DNA of 64,000 nt from Vibrio europaeus (GTDB taxonomy: Bacteria; Pseudomonadota; Gammaproteobacteria; Enterobacterales; Vibrionaceae): positions 1,426,001 through 1,490,000 of the forward strand of contig NZ_LUAX01000007.1 of NCBI RefSeq assembly GCF_001695575.1, given 5' to 3'. Below are positions 8,140-16,379 of the stretch, in pieces (within the stretch, counting starts at the first letter, position 1; every line of letters starts with the position of its first letter). A program made the position numbers and the translations under genes. The notes below the pieces were generated by a model. The model did not search any database. It had not been told where the DNA came from and saw only the letters and a program-made list of their open reading frames with translations.

Positions 8140-8166
8140 AATTGACTCAATCTACTATTAATAGAA

Positions 8167-8643
8167 CTAGTTAAAATCAGTGTCTTTTTTCACTGCGACA
8201 CTAACAACTTGCGTACCAGCAATTAGATCATGCATGCAGCGTTTGTCCTTTCGAAAAATGAAAAGCATATCTGCAAGTGGTAAGTAACCACCGATAAATG
8301 GAATGTAAGCGGCCATGCCTACTGGGAGGTTGCGTTTGAGATAAATCTTTGGAAATCCGATTAACTCACCTTTCATATTGACGATGGAGATACCGAAAAC
8401 ATATTTACCGATGGTCTGCCCTTTCTTGTGCAGTAAATACCCGTGGCATAATATGTATGCGATCATGCTGTAGATAGCAGAAAGCAAAACGTCTGTAATC
8501 GATAGAGCTTGAAGGCTTATTAACCGAGCACCAATATCAGTGTACAGTATGATTGGTATATTGAATGCCATACTAATTATCGCGTCAATTGACGTTGCCC
8601 CAAATCTAGACCACCTGCTAGCCAAAACAACTTCAGAGCTCAA
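8167..8643 (-). CDS. RDD family membrane protein
   Basis: 158 aa. The N-terminal motif ASRWSRFGATSIDAII contains the Arg and Asp residues that name the RDD family, followed by three or four hydrophobic helices and the typical GQTIGKYVFGI loop. RDD proteins are small membrane proteins of unclear function, and some have been linked to ion exchange. The start is TTG 8643 with AGGAGG seven bases upstream, a very strong Shine-Dalgarno that settles the start. Likely first gene of a two-gene operon with the secreted protein at 7594-8139. Confidence 0.8.
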   Translation of the reverse strand: MSSEVVLASRWSRFGATSIDAIISMAFNIPIILYTDIGARLISLQALSITDVLLSAIYSMIAYILCHGYLLHKKGQTIGKYVFGISIVNMKGELIGFPKIYLKRNLPVGMAAYIPFIGGYLPLADMLFIFRKDKRCMHDLIAGTQVVSVAVKKDTDFN

Positions 8644-9045
8644 TTCTAATCCTCCTATGATTCTTAGACCAAGTTGCGGTGCATAAACACAAAATATGAG
8701 ATCTATATTCTATATCATTGATGTGGAGAATGTTAATTGACTCTTTTATTTTCTTTCTTAGATGTCTATTTACGTCACAAGTGAAGCGCATTCCCTAAAG
8801 ACTTTACTTTCTCTACACGAAACTCCCTCATGAATTGATGCAGCTCAAATCTTAACCTCTTTGGCCATGAAATAAGTCACATTAAAGTGGGGTGATTTGA
8901 TGCATGCTAAACTCATCTTCAATGAAAGCTGAAGTTGGTCTTTATGCATAGAGTGATCCGCAAAATGACATGGAAGACGAGTAGGCGGTAAGCCCGCCGC
9001 TCTAGTGCTCACTATGTTCCGTAACTCATTTTGCAAGGAGGCTCT
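8644..9045. other. Divergent intergenic region and leader of the EF-G-like gene
   Basis: Serves the RDD operon (minus) and the GTPase gene (plus). Near 8981-9003 there is a GC-rich hairpin (GGCGG / CCGCC with a short loop) about 45 bases before the GTPase start. It could influence translation. No gene supported. Confidence 0.4.
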
Positions 9046-11058
9046 ATGCCTATCAATAAGATTCGAAATATCGCATTTGTTGGTCAAACGGGTACTGGCA
9101 AAACCACTTTAATCGAAAAGCTTCTCCATACCTGTCAAGCAACAAGAACCCTAGGAAAGGTTGAAAAAGGCGATACCATTACAGACTTTGATGCCCAGTC
9201 GATTCAGTATCAACACAGTATCGAAGCCACACCTGTGACTATGCGCTATGACAAGCATCGACTGAACATCATTGACACTCCGGGGCAAAATGAACTGCTT
9301 GGTCGGGCGTTAAGTGTCTTTCCCGCAGTAGAAACCTCAGCGCTTATCATTGACCCTCAACAGCCTATCACTCAAACCTCTCAACGTTTATTTGCCTTTG
9401 CTCAAGAGCAGAAAAAATGCCAGATGATCATCATCAATAAGCTTGATGTCTCGGCGAGTAAGCTCTCTCAGCTACTGGATGAAATCAGCGACAAATTTGG
9501 TGACTACTGCTTGCCGATTAACTTGCCTACCAGTGATGGAAAAGCGGTGGTCGATTGTTTCTTTGAACCAAACATGGGCGTCGAAACCCTGATTAATGAT
9601 GTCGAAGCGGCTCATGAAACACTTATCGATCAAGTCATTGAGGTGGATGAAGAGTTAATGGAACTGTATTTAGAGCAAGGCTCCGAGCTCACACCGCAGC
9701 AACTGCATGATCCTTTTGAAGAGGCGTTAAGAACCGGGCATATCATCCCAATTTGCTTTGTCTCAGCGGAGACGGGCGCGGGAGTGGATCTACTACTTAA
9801 AACTCTGTCTGAAATTATGCCGATGCCAAATGAAGGCAATCCGCCTTTGCTAGAGAAAAACGGCAACAAAGTTAAAGTTAACTGTGAAACCTTAGAGCAC
9901 ACCGTCGCGCACGTTTATAAGATCAGCGTTGACCCGTATATGGGTAAACTCGCCTACGTTCGCGTTTTCCAAGGTGAGATCAATGCGGGCAGCCAGCTCT
10001 ATGTCGGGGAGAGTAATAAAGCCTTTAAAGTGGGCCATTTGTACCAACTGCAAGGCAAAGACCGCACTGAGATCCACCAAGCCTTGGCGGGTGATTCTTG
10101 CGTACTGGCGAAAGTGGATGAGCTAGAGTTTGATTCGATCTTGCATGATTCTCACGACGAAGATGATGTCGAGCTAAAAACACTTAACTTCCCGCAGCCG
10201 ATGTATTCGCTGTGCTTGAAACCGATCAAACGTGGAGACGAACAAAAGCTTAGTGATGTGCTAAACAAGATCGCAAGTGAAGATCCTTCATTGAGGATTG
10301 AACATAGAGCGCGTACCAATGAAACCATCATTTGCGGGCAAGGGGAGTTCCACCTTAAGGTGGCGTTAGAGAAGATGCAATCGGTCTATAAACTTGAAGT
10401 TGAAACCAGCCAGCCTAGCGTCGAGTATTATGAAACCATTACTAAACCCGCTGAAGCTCAGTATCGTCACAAAAAGCAAAGCGGCGGCGCGGGGCAGTTT
10501 GGTGAGGTACATTTAAAAGTTGCGCCACTAGAGCGCGGCTCAGGCTTTAAGTTCATTAACAAAGTCGTTGGAGGTGCGATTCCTACCGCACTTGTTCCAG
10601 CGGTTGAAAAGGGCATAAAGCAAGCGTTAGAAGAAGGTGCGATCTCAGGTAACCCGATCAAAGACATCGAGGTGACGGTGTTTGACGGCAAGTATCATTC
10701 GGTTGATTCAAAAGAAATTGCCTTTGTGATTGCGGGTAAGAAAGCTTTCTTGACAGCAGTACAAGAAGCGGGGCCGATAGTATTAGAGCCGATTGTGCAG
10801 ATGGAATTGGCAATTCCAACTCAATATGTCGGTGATGTCTCGGGAGATTTGTCGGGGAATCGCGGCTTAATTGAGGGCACAGAGCAGATTGACGCGAACT
10901 ATACCTTGTTGCAAGCCAAGTCACCCATCAATGAACTGCAAGATTACGCAAGACGGTTACGCTCAATAACGGGAGGCGAAGGCAGCTTTAGTATGAGTTT
11001 AAGCCACTATGAGCCAGCACCACCGAGTGTACAAAATCAGGTTTGTGCAGAAGCATAG
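9046..11058 (+). CDS. EF-G-like translational GTPase (EF-G2 type paralogue)
   Basis: 670 aa. Has the EF-G fold: G1 GQTGTGKTT (residues 13-21), G3 DTPGQ (77-81), G4 NKLD, G5 SAE; then domain II, domain III, domain IV (SGGAGQFGEVHL, VVGGAIPTALVPAVEKG) and domain V. It is shorter than canonical EF-G (about 700 aa) and departs from it at key points. The catalytic His of DTPGH is Gln81 here, and switch I lacks the RGITI motif (HSIEA in its place). It is thus a divergent paralogue, not the housekeeping elongation factor. Its role is unknown; ribosome binding with altered GTPase activity is plausible. Start chosen at ATG 9046, with AAGGAGG directly upstream, not the in-frame TTG 9031. Confidence 0.87.
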   Translation: MPINKIRNIAFVGQTGTGKTTLIEKLLHTCQATRTLGKVEKGDTITDFDAQSIQYQHSIEATPVTMRYDKHRLNIIDTPGQNELLGRALSVFPAVETSALIIDPQQPITQTSQRLFAFAQEQKKCQMIIINKLDVSASKLSQLLDEISDKFGDYCLPINLPTSDGKAVVDCFFEPNMGVETLINDVEAAHETLIDQVIEVDEELMELYLEQGSELTPQQLHDPFEEALRTGHIIPICFVSAETGAGVDLLLKTLSEIMPMPNEGNPPLLEKNGNKVKVNCETLEHTVAHVYKISVDPYMGKLAYVRVFQGEINAGSQLYVGESNKAFKVGHLYQLQGKDRTEIHQALAGDSCVLAKVDELEFDSILHDSHDEDDVELKTLNFPQPMYSLCLKPIKRGDEQKLSDVLNKIASEDPSLRIEHRARTNETIICGQGEFHLKVALEKMQSVYKLEVETSQPSVEYYETITKPAEAQYRHKKQSGGAGQFGEVHLKVAPLERGSGFKFINKVVGGAIPTALVPAVEKGIKQALEEGAISGNPIKDIEVTVFDGKYHSVDSKEIAFVIAGKKAFLTAVQEAGPIVLEPIVQMELAIPTQYVGDVSGDLSGNRGLIEGTEQIDANYTLLQAKSPINELQDYARRLRSITGGEGSFSMSLSHYEPAPPSVQNQVCAEA

Positions 11059-11090
11059 CAAACAAGGATAAACAATCCCGCATAAAGATA

Positions 11091-11115
11091 AAAAGCCGCT
11101 TCTGCGGCTTTTTTG
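11091..11115 (+). terminator. Terminator of the EF-G-like gene
   Basis: Stem AAAAGCCGC / GCGGCTTTT, loop TTCT, T run. Confidence 0.88.
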
Positions 11116-11157
11116 ATGCTTTTCTAATCTAAGATTATCTTTTGGTTTTTGACTGTT

Positions 11158-11490
11158 TTAATCATCTTTAGGCGGGCATTTGCATTTGCACGGTACATCG
11201 ATATCCGCTGACACAATGGTTTCGACTATTTGCCCATTTTTAAGCAGTTGAACTTGATAACCAGTCTGTGGCTTTGGGAATTCAAACTCGAAGTAGTCGT
11301 TAAGCTTGCCTGAAGCAATCTCATTTTCAGAACCCCCCTTGACGGAAACGCTCATCTCTTCTGCTTTTACATCAGATAGCACTTCACAAAGTATGGTCTG
11401 GTCGCAAGTACCTCCACAACTGAAATCGATAGCGTTGGCATTCGCAGCGAGTAGCAGCATATTTGCTGCCAAAATTGTTCTTAGTTTCAT
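11158..11490 (-). CDS. Small Cys-rich secreted protein, hypothetical
   Basis: 110 aa. Signal peptide MKLRTILAANMLLLAANANA. The mature part begins IDFSCGGTCDQTILCEV and ends VPCKCKCPPKDD, giving six Cys in two clusters with a beta-rich middle. Disulphides or metal binding are possible. It is divergent from the TonB-dependent receptor at 11660 and shares its control region with Fur-like boxes, so it may be iron- or metal-regulated. No family recognised. Confidence 0.6.
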   Translation of the reverse strand: MKLRTILAANMLLLAANANAIDFSCGGTCDQTILCEVLSDVKAEEMSVSVKGGSENEIASGKLNDYFEFEFPKPQTGYQVQLLKNGQIVETIVSADIDVPCKCKCPPKDD

Positions 11491-11545
11491 AAAGTAACCG
11501 CATGTTCGCTTGTTTTAACTTATTATTGATCAATGGTGATATTAA

Positions 11546-11566
11546 AAATGATACTAAATATCATTT
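11546..11566. promoter_or_regulatory. Candidate Fur box between the Cys-rich protein and TonB receptor genes
   Basis: Perfect inverted repeat AAATGATA - CTAAA - TATCATTT, closely matching the Vibrio Fur consensus AATGANAATNATTNTCATT. It lies about 55 bases before the minus-strand gene and 95 before the receptor gene. Confidence 0.7.
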
Positions 11567-11619
11567 ATGATTGGAAATTGATTTTTTGTTGCTATAGGAT
11601 GACGGCCTTCTTGCTTAAC

Positions 11620-11632
11620 GATAATCATTTTC
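11620..11632 (+). promoter_or_regulatory. Second Fur-like half site before the TonB receptor
   Basis: GATAATCATTTTC, 28 bases before the receptor ATG, matches the Fur core GATAATCATTATC with one mismatch. Confidence 0.5.
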
Positions 11633-11659
11633 AGTTAATATATAGGTAGTAAATAACTC

Positions 11660-13807
11660 ATGAGCACATATTGGGTACGCAAATTTCCACTCAAGGAATC
11701 TGTTATTTGGGTCGCGAGTGCACTTAGCAGCATGGCTTATGCTGAGGAAAGTAATCCCGAGATTGAAAACATCACCATCGTTGGTAGTCAGCATGGTTAT
11801 CAAGCCGACAACGTTTCAGCGATGAAAATGGAAATGAGTCAGCTTGATACTCCAGGGTCTGTTGCGGTATTTGATGAAACACTGATTCAAGAGCAGGGCG
11901 CTCAAACCCTTGGTGATGTACTCAAAAATGATGCGAGTATTTCTGCTGGTAACACACGCCGTAATCGTGAACGCTTTTACATGCGCGGTTTTGAAATGGA
12001 GCCGGACCAAAGCTATCTGCGTAATGGACAGTTTCATTTGGCGAACTACATGTTACCTATGGAGCTCTACGAGCGAGTTGAAGTGCTAAAAGGACCTTCT
12101 TCGCTGCTTTACGGTAAGTCAACACCGGCTGGAATGATCAATTTGGTGACTAAAAAGCCGCAGAATGACTTCCATTTAAACCTTGCTCAAGAACTCGGTG
12201 CATACAACCACACTAAGACGACCATTGATGTTGGTGGTGCGTTGAATGATGCGGAATCTGTTCGCGCTCGCTTTATTGGTTCAACTTCTAGCAAAGAGAG
12301 CTATCGCCGTCACAAAGATGGTTCTGCACTAGAGAGTGAGCGCGTGGTGGGGGCAGTAATCGTCGAAGCTGACTTAAGTGACCGTGGTGTGGTGCGTTTT
12401 AACTATGATCGCATTGAAGATAATGGCCATATTGATATGGGCTCAGCGTTTTTCTACGATGGTACAATCATCGGAACCAAAGATTTCGTTTGGGATATGC
12501 CGTGGGCAAAACGAGACAACTTTGTTGAAAACTATGGGGTAGAACTGGAGTTTGCTCTAACTGATAGTTGGGAAGTAAACGCAGGATACAATCGCCAGAA
12601 TGTAGACCGCAGAACGATTGAAAGTAACTGGGGTAAGATCTACAACGAGAGTTCTAACACACCTAACTACAACCCTAGTACCGGTGACTGGACCGTAATG
12701 GCACAAGATACCTTTGATCGCTCTCGTGTCGATACAGGTTATCTAGACTTTAAGGGTAAGTTTGCACTACTTGGCGTTCAGCACAACATGTTAGTTGGCG
12801 CGAGTTATATCGATTATCGTAAATCAGACCAACAATACAGTAAGGGTACTATCGGTAAGCTGAACATTAATGACAATGTCATCATAAGTAAGCCGAGTGA
12901 TTTAGATTATCGTCGTGGAGATCTGAGTGAGTTTGAACGCCAAACTTTAGGTATTTACCTACAAGACTATATTGAGTTCAATGATCAATGGCATGCGCTA
13001 GTTGGTATTCGTTTTGATCAAGAGAAAAGTAGTAATGAAAAACACAGTAATGTGTTGCCAAAGCTTGCGGTTATCTACCATCCAAGTTATGACTCTTCTA
13101 TCTATGCTACTTACTCACAGAGTTTTGAGCCTAAAGATCCGGTCGCTTCTAAATATGCTAACAAAGGGCAAAAGCTTGATGCGGAACGTGGTGAGTTGTA
13201 TGAGTTAGGGGCTAAGAAAGAGTACTTTGATGGCAACCTGTTAGTGTCTGGTGCCTTGTTCAATATTGAAAAGAACAATTTAGTAACTGTAGACCCAACA
13301 AATCAAAACTCAAATGATAAGTTCACGGTTCACCAAGGCGGAAAAGTGCGTCACAGAGGTTTAGAGCTGGCTGTTGATGGGCAGATAACGGATCGTCTAT
13401 CGCTTTCTTCGAGCCTTATGTGGTTAGATGCTCGCTACATTAATCACTACAGCGTTTCTGGTAAACAAATTAATGACTTCTCAGGTAAACGTGCGAAAGA
13501 TGCACCGAAGTTTGCTATGGGTGCGTGGGCCAACTACCAGATTAACAGCGACAACAATATTCATCTTGGTGCGCGTTACGAAGGGCAGAAATTTGGCGAT
13601 ACGTCAGAGAACTTCAACAAGCCCGCTTACACCTTAGTGGATTTAGGTTACAGCCATCGAGTAGGTGTGGTGGGCGGCAATGAGCTAATGCTACGAGTTA
13701 ACGTCAACAACCTGTTTAATGAAGAGTACCTCAAAGGTGGTTGTAGCCACAACGCGATGTACGGTGAAGAGCGCACCGTCAAAGCGACCTTTCAACTTAA
13801 CATCTAA
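11660..13807 (+). CDS. TonB-dependent siderophore/metal receptor
   Basis: 715 aa outer-membrane receptor. The N-terminus has a cleavable signal ending near MAYAEES, then a TonB-box-like ENITIVGS, a plug domain (GDVLKNDASISAG, RFYMRGFEM, VEVLKGPSSLLYGKSTPAGMIN) and a 22-strand barrel. The C-terminal part has NLFNEEYLKGGC and ends TFQLNI. It is of the siderophore-receptor type (FhuA/FhuE-like). It faces a Fur-box region upstream and converges with the nine-gene metal-transport operon, so it is the likely outer-membrane entry port for that system; the ligand is unknown. Translation start is ATG 11660, with only a weak Shine-Dalgarno. Confidence 0.88.
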   Translation: MSTYWVRKFPLKESVIWVASALSSMAYAEESNPEIENITIVGSQHGYQADNVSAMKMEMSQLDTPGSVAVFDETLIQEQGAQTLGDVLKNDASISAGNTRRNRERFYMRGFEMEPDQSYLRNGQFHLANYMLPMELYERVEVLKGPSSLLYGKSTPAGMINLVTKKPQNDFHLNLAQELGAYNHTKTTIDVGGALNDAESVRARFIGSTSSKESYRRHKDGSALESERVVGAVIVEADLSDRGVVRFNYDRIEDNGHIDMGSAFFYDGTIIGTKDFVWDMPWAKRDNFVENYGVELEFALTDSWEVNAGYNRQNVDRRTIESNWGKIYNESSNTPNYNPSTGDWTVMAQDTFDRSRVDTGYLDFKGKFALLGVQHNMLVGASYIDYRKSDQQYSKGTIGKLNINDNVIISKPSDLDYRRGDLSEFERQTLGIYLQDYIEFNDQWHALVGIRFDQEKSSNEKHSNVLPKLAVIYHPSYDSSIYATYSQSFEPKDPVASKYANKGQKLDAERGELYELGAKKEYFDGNLLVSGALFNIEKNNLVTVDPTNQNSNDKFTVHQGGKVRHRGLELAVDGQITDRLSLSSSLMWLDARYINHYSVSGKQINDFSGKRAKDAPKFAMGAWANYQINSDNNIHLGARYEGQKFGDTSENFNKPAYTLVDLGYSHRVGVVGGNELMLRVNVNNLFNEEYLKGGCSHNAMYGEERTVKATFQLNI

Positions 13808-13850
13808 CAACGTTAGTTGTCGGAGCCAAAAAAGCCTGCGTTATTGAAGT

Positions 13851-13890
13851 GACCCCCAATAGTTGGACACCAATTATTGGGGGTCTTTTT
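13851..13890 (+). terminator. Long hairpin terminator resembling an IS3-family end
   Basis: GACCCCCAATAGTTGG (13851-13866) pairs over 16 bp (one G-T) with CCAATTATTGGGGGTC (13870-13885), leaving loop ACA, then T5. It sits between the convergent receptor gene and metal operon. The string TGACCCCCAATAGTTGGACA looks like terminal inverted repeats of IS3-family elements, so it may derive from an IS end. No transposase gene is present. Confidence 0.7.
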
Positions 13891-13916
13891 ATGTCTATAC
13901 ATCAAGGTTTGAGAAA

Positions 13917-14786
13917 TTATCGACTGAAATTTGCCCAGCGTTGAAAAGGCGATTTGTTGTTAAAGGTGAGTCGGCCCATACGCTCCAAACTATCCACTTG
14001 AAGGATTCGCTCTGCGGCAATTTGGTCGCCTAGTTCATGACTAATCTTACGATCTGTGATGATAAACAGAGAAGGGTCTTGAGCAAGCTTACGTTTTAGC
14101 TCGCGGTAGGTATCTGGAGTCCAATCTATCTCAGGTTGATAAAGCCTATCCTCAACGAACAATTGGTAGCCTGCGGCGAAATCTTCTAAAGATTCAGAGA
14201 GCAATATCGCACTTTCTACTTGCTTATCAAATAGAATTTGGCTTTGGTTTTGCGTGAGTTGGCGAAGCTTAATCAAGTTGGTTTGTAAGTTTGCTTGAAT
14301 TTGCTCGGCGTGTTCGGGCCAAATTGCGACTAAGTCATCAGCGATAATTTTACTCATTCGACTGAGGTTAGTAGGGTTCATCCAAGAATAGATTGAGACA
14401 TCACCTTGCGAGTTGGTTAAGGCGGCGACACTGCCCCCATGATGAGAAAGAGACTGACTGGCATCTATTTGAATCAGACGTATATTGGCATGTCTAGCGT
14501 GATTAAAGCTAGTGTCTTGAGGCCAGATAGACTTCAAGGTCACCATTGCTGTCGCTTTTTGTGCCTCTTGATATAGCGAGTCTTTGCCTTTGCTTGATAG
14601 CCAAGACTCTAGTCGTTGTACGCCATAGCGTGCAGGCAGTAGGTACTTCACGTCGAGTGATGTTTCTTCTACTAATGAAGAGGTTAAAATATGGGTGGCT
14701 GGTGTGGCGGTTAGAATATCGGCTGATATGGCGAATTTGCTGCTCACAAGCAGTCCCAATACTAAGGCGAGATTACGTTTGCGCAT
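13917..14786 (-). CDS. Periplasmic ZnuA-like protein, divergent second binding protein
   Basis: 289 aa. The start is taken at ATG 14786 (MRKRNLALVLGLLVSSKFAISA, a signal peptide) because an earlier in-frame ATG at 14861 would extend deep into the permease gene. The fold looks like the TroA/ZnuA cluster: N-terminal ILTATPATHILTSSLVE, a central region SIYSWMNPTNLSRMSKIIA, and a C-terminal lobe with LFIITDRKISHELGDQIAAERI. The NPH-type metal-ligand motif seen in the partner at 16380 is missing, so it may bind metal differently or act as an accessory. Last gene of the operon, starting one base after the permease stop. Confidence 0.6.
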   Translation of the reverse strand: MRKRNLALVLGLLVSSKFAISADILTATPATHILTSSLVEETSLDVKYLLPARYGVQRLESWLSSKGKDSLYQEAQKATAMVTLKSIWPQDTSFNHARHANIRLIQIDASQSLSHHGGSVAALTNSQGDVSIYSWMNPTNLSRMSKIIADDLVAIWPEHAEQIQANLQTNLIKLRQLTQNQSQILFDKQVESAILLSESLEDFAAGYQLFVEDRLYQPEIDWTPDTYRELKRKLAQDPSLFIITDRKISHELGDQIAAERILQVDSLERMGRLTFNNKSPFQRWANFSR

Positions 14787-14787
14787 A

Positions 14788-15663
14788 TTAACCCTTACTG
14801 AAAATTTTGAAGCAGGTAGCGGCCAAAAAGAAACTAGCTGCGACCATGATGATGGCAGCACCGGATGGGATCGCTAGCTTGAGTTCCATAGGAAGTAGCG
14901 TGCCAATTAGGCATGAAAGGGTTGCGAGTGTTGCCGACAAAGTAACAAATTGCCCCATTGAGCGGCTGACAAGTCGTGCAGTGGCTCCGGGGATCAGCAG
15001 CAGGGCACCCACAAGTACTGCTCCGATGATTTTGACCGACGCTATGGTGACTAAGGTGATCATGATGACGAACAGGTAGTCAAAAAAGCCCACCGCATAA
15101 CCACGAACTTTCGCTATATCAGGGCTAATGCAGGCAAGTAAAATTCGATTATAGGTTGGAATCAACACCAAAATAATTGACATGCAGCAAGCGGCTAACA
15201 AGATAAGATCGTTGTCAGTGATGGTCAGAATGGATCCAAATAGTACGTTCTCTAACATATGAACATTGATTTTGCGCGCCACGTACATCAGCAAAGCTGC
15301 GCCGACAGCTAAGGCGAGAGCAAGGAAAACACCAACGAGCGTATCGTAAGGTACAGCAGTGCGGTTGCGAACAAAATGGAGCAGAAGAGCAAACACCATA
15401 CAAAAACAGAACAGCCCTAATACTGGGTTTTCTGGTGGCTCTCCCAATAAAATACCAATCGCAATGCCGGTTAGGGCTGCATGGCCGACCGCCTCTGAGA
15501 AAAACGCGAGTCGTTTAGCGATAACTAAAGTTCCCAATCCTCCAAGCAGTGGACCTACCATAAGTGCCGCAACCAAGGCATTGACCAAAAATGCGTATTG
15601 AAAACTGTCACTGAGCCAGCCCGCATCGGCTGCGCTGCTAAGTGAGTTGCGTAGCCACTCCAT
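14788..15663 (-). CDS. Metal ABC transporter permease (ZnuB/MntB family)
   Basis: 291 aa, about eight hydrophobic helices. The family loop motif RLAFFSEAVGHAALTGIAIG contacts the ATPase. The C-terminal VKIIGAVLVGALLLIPGATA is typical of ABC-3 zinc/manganese/iron permeases. Its start overlaps the stop of the preceding ATPase gene by a base, indicating translational coupling. Imports a divalent transition metal across the inner membrane; the exact metal is not decidable from sequence. Confidence 0.9.
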   Translation of the reverse strand: MEWLRNSLSSAADAGWLSDSFQYAFLVNALVAALMVGPLLGGLGTLVIAKRLAFFSEAVGHAALTGIAIGILLGEPPENPVLGLFCFCMVFALLLHFVRNRTAVPYDTLVGVFLALALAVGAALLMYVARKINVHMLENVLFGSILTITDNDLILLAACCMSIILVLIPTYNRILLACISPDIAKVRGYAVGFFDYLFVIMITLVTIASVKIIGAVLVGALLLIPGATARLVSRSMGQFVTLSATLATLSCLIGTLLPMELKLAIPSGAAIIMVAASFFLAATCFKIFSKG

Positions 15664-16379
15664 TATAAGGTCTCCCCAAACGTTGAGTGATGGGTAAACA
15701 AGCGCTCTAATTTATTGCTAGTAAGGACCTCGCCCACGGTGCCACTGTCGATAATTGAGCGATTGACGACATGGACGGCATCGGCGATTCGACGTACAGC
15801 ACTGATATCATGGTGTACGGCGAGCACGGTTTTTCCTTCACCAATAAGCTCTTTAATCACATCTTCTAGAAAGCGCACACCATTCTCATCCATGCCAGTT
15901 GTTGGTTCATCAAGGATCAATAGAGACGGGTTGTCTAATAGGGCTTGCGCAAACATGACACGTTGCTGCTCACCGCCGGAAAGAGCACCCATTCTAAGTT
16001 TCAGGCGAGAAGCCATGCCGACTCTTTCTAATTGCTCGATGCCTTTTTTCAGATTGACGCTCTTTTTGCGCCAAAATAATGGAGTGCGAGTGACATTAAG
16101 TTGAATAAAGTCTTCAACTGTTAAGGGTAAACTTGGTTCAAAGGTCGCTTTTTGTGGTACATAGCCAAGTTTTGGTTCGCTGTTACTCCAATCAATCTTA
16201 ATGTCCCCCTTGAATGGGGTAAGTCCTAAGATTGAACGGATAACCGATGTTTTGCCTCCGCCATTAGGCCCCATCAATATATGACATTGGTTTGGCGCAA
16301 AGTGATGAGTGATTTGGTCTAGTATACAGTGCCCATCGTAGTGGAGGTTAAGTTCAGAGAGTTGAATTGAAGCGCTCAT
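15663..16379 (-). CDS. Metal ABC transporter ATP-binding protein (ZnuC family)
   Basis: 238 aa. Walker A GPNGGGKTS, Q-loop GYVPQ, signature LSGGEQQRVMFAQA, Walker B LLILDEPTTGMD and switch His in AVHHDISAV. Energises the permease encoded next. The gene is adjacent to the binding-protein gene (stop and start touching at 16379/16380). Confidence 0.92.
   Translation of the reverse strand: MSASIQLSELNLHYDGHCILDQITHHFAPNQCHILMGPNGGGKTSVIRSILGLTPFKGDIKIDWSNSEPKLGYVPQKATFEPSLPLTVEDFIQLNVTRTPLFWRKKSVNLKKGIEQLERVGMASRLKLRMGALSGGEQQRVMFAQALLDNPSLLILDEPTTGMDENGVRFLEDVIKELIGEGKTVLAVHHDISAVRRIADAVHVVNRSIIDSGTVGEVLTSNKLERLFTHHSTFGETL

Noticed and set aside
3935..8643. Integron cassette array
   Set aside because: Genes have their own terminators and mixed orientation, and I see no attC/VCR-type repeats or integrase.
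8845..9087. 80-codon minus-strand frame upstream of the EF-G-like gene
   Set aside because: Overlaps the start of the GTPase gene, has no Shine-Dalgarno or family resemblance.
14787..14861. Longer start for the second binding protein
   Set aside because: Would overlap the permease by 74 bases and push the signal peptide 25 residues inside; ATG 14786 gives a normal exported protein.
15715..16104. 129-codon plus-strand frame
   Set aside because: Antisense shadow of the ZnuC-type ATPase; composition rich in Ser/Arg/Thr as expected for a shadow frame.
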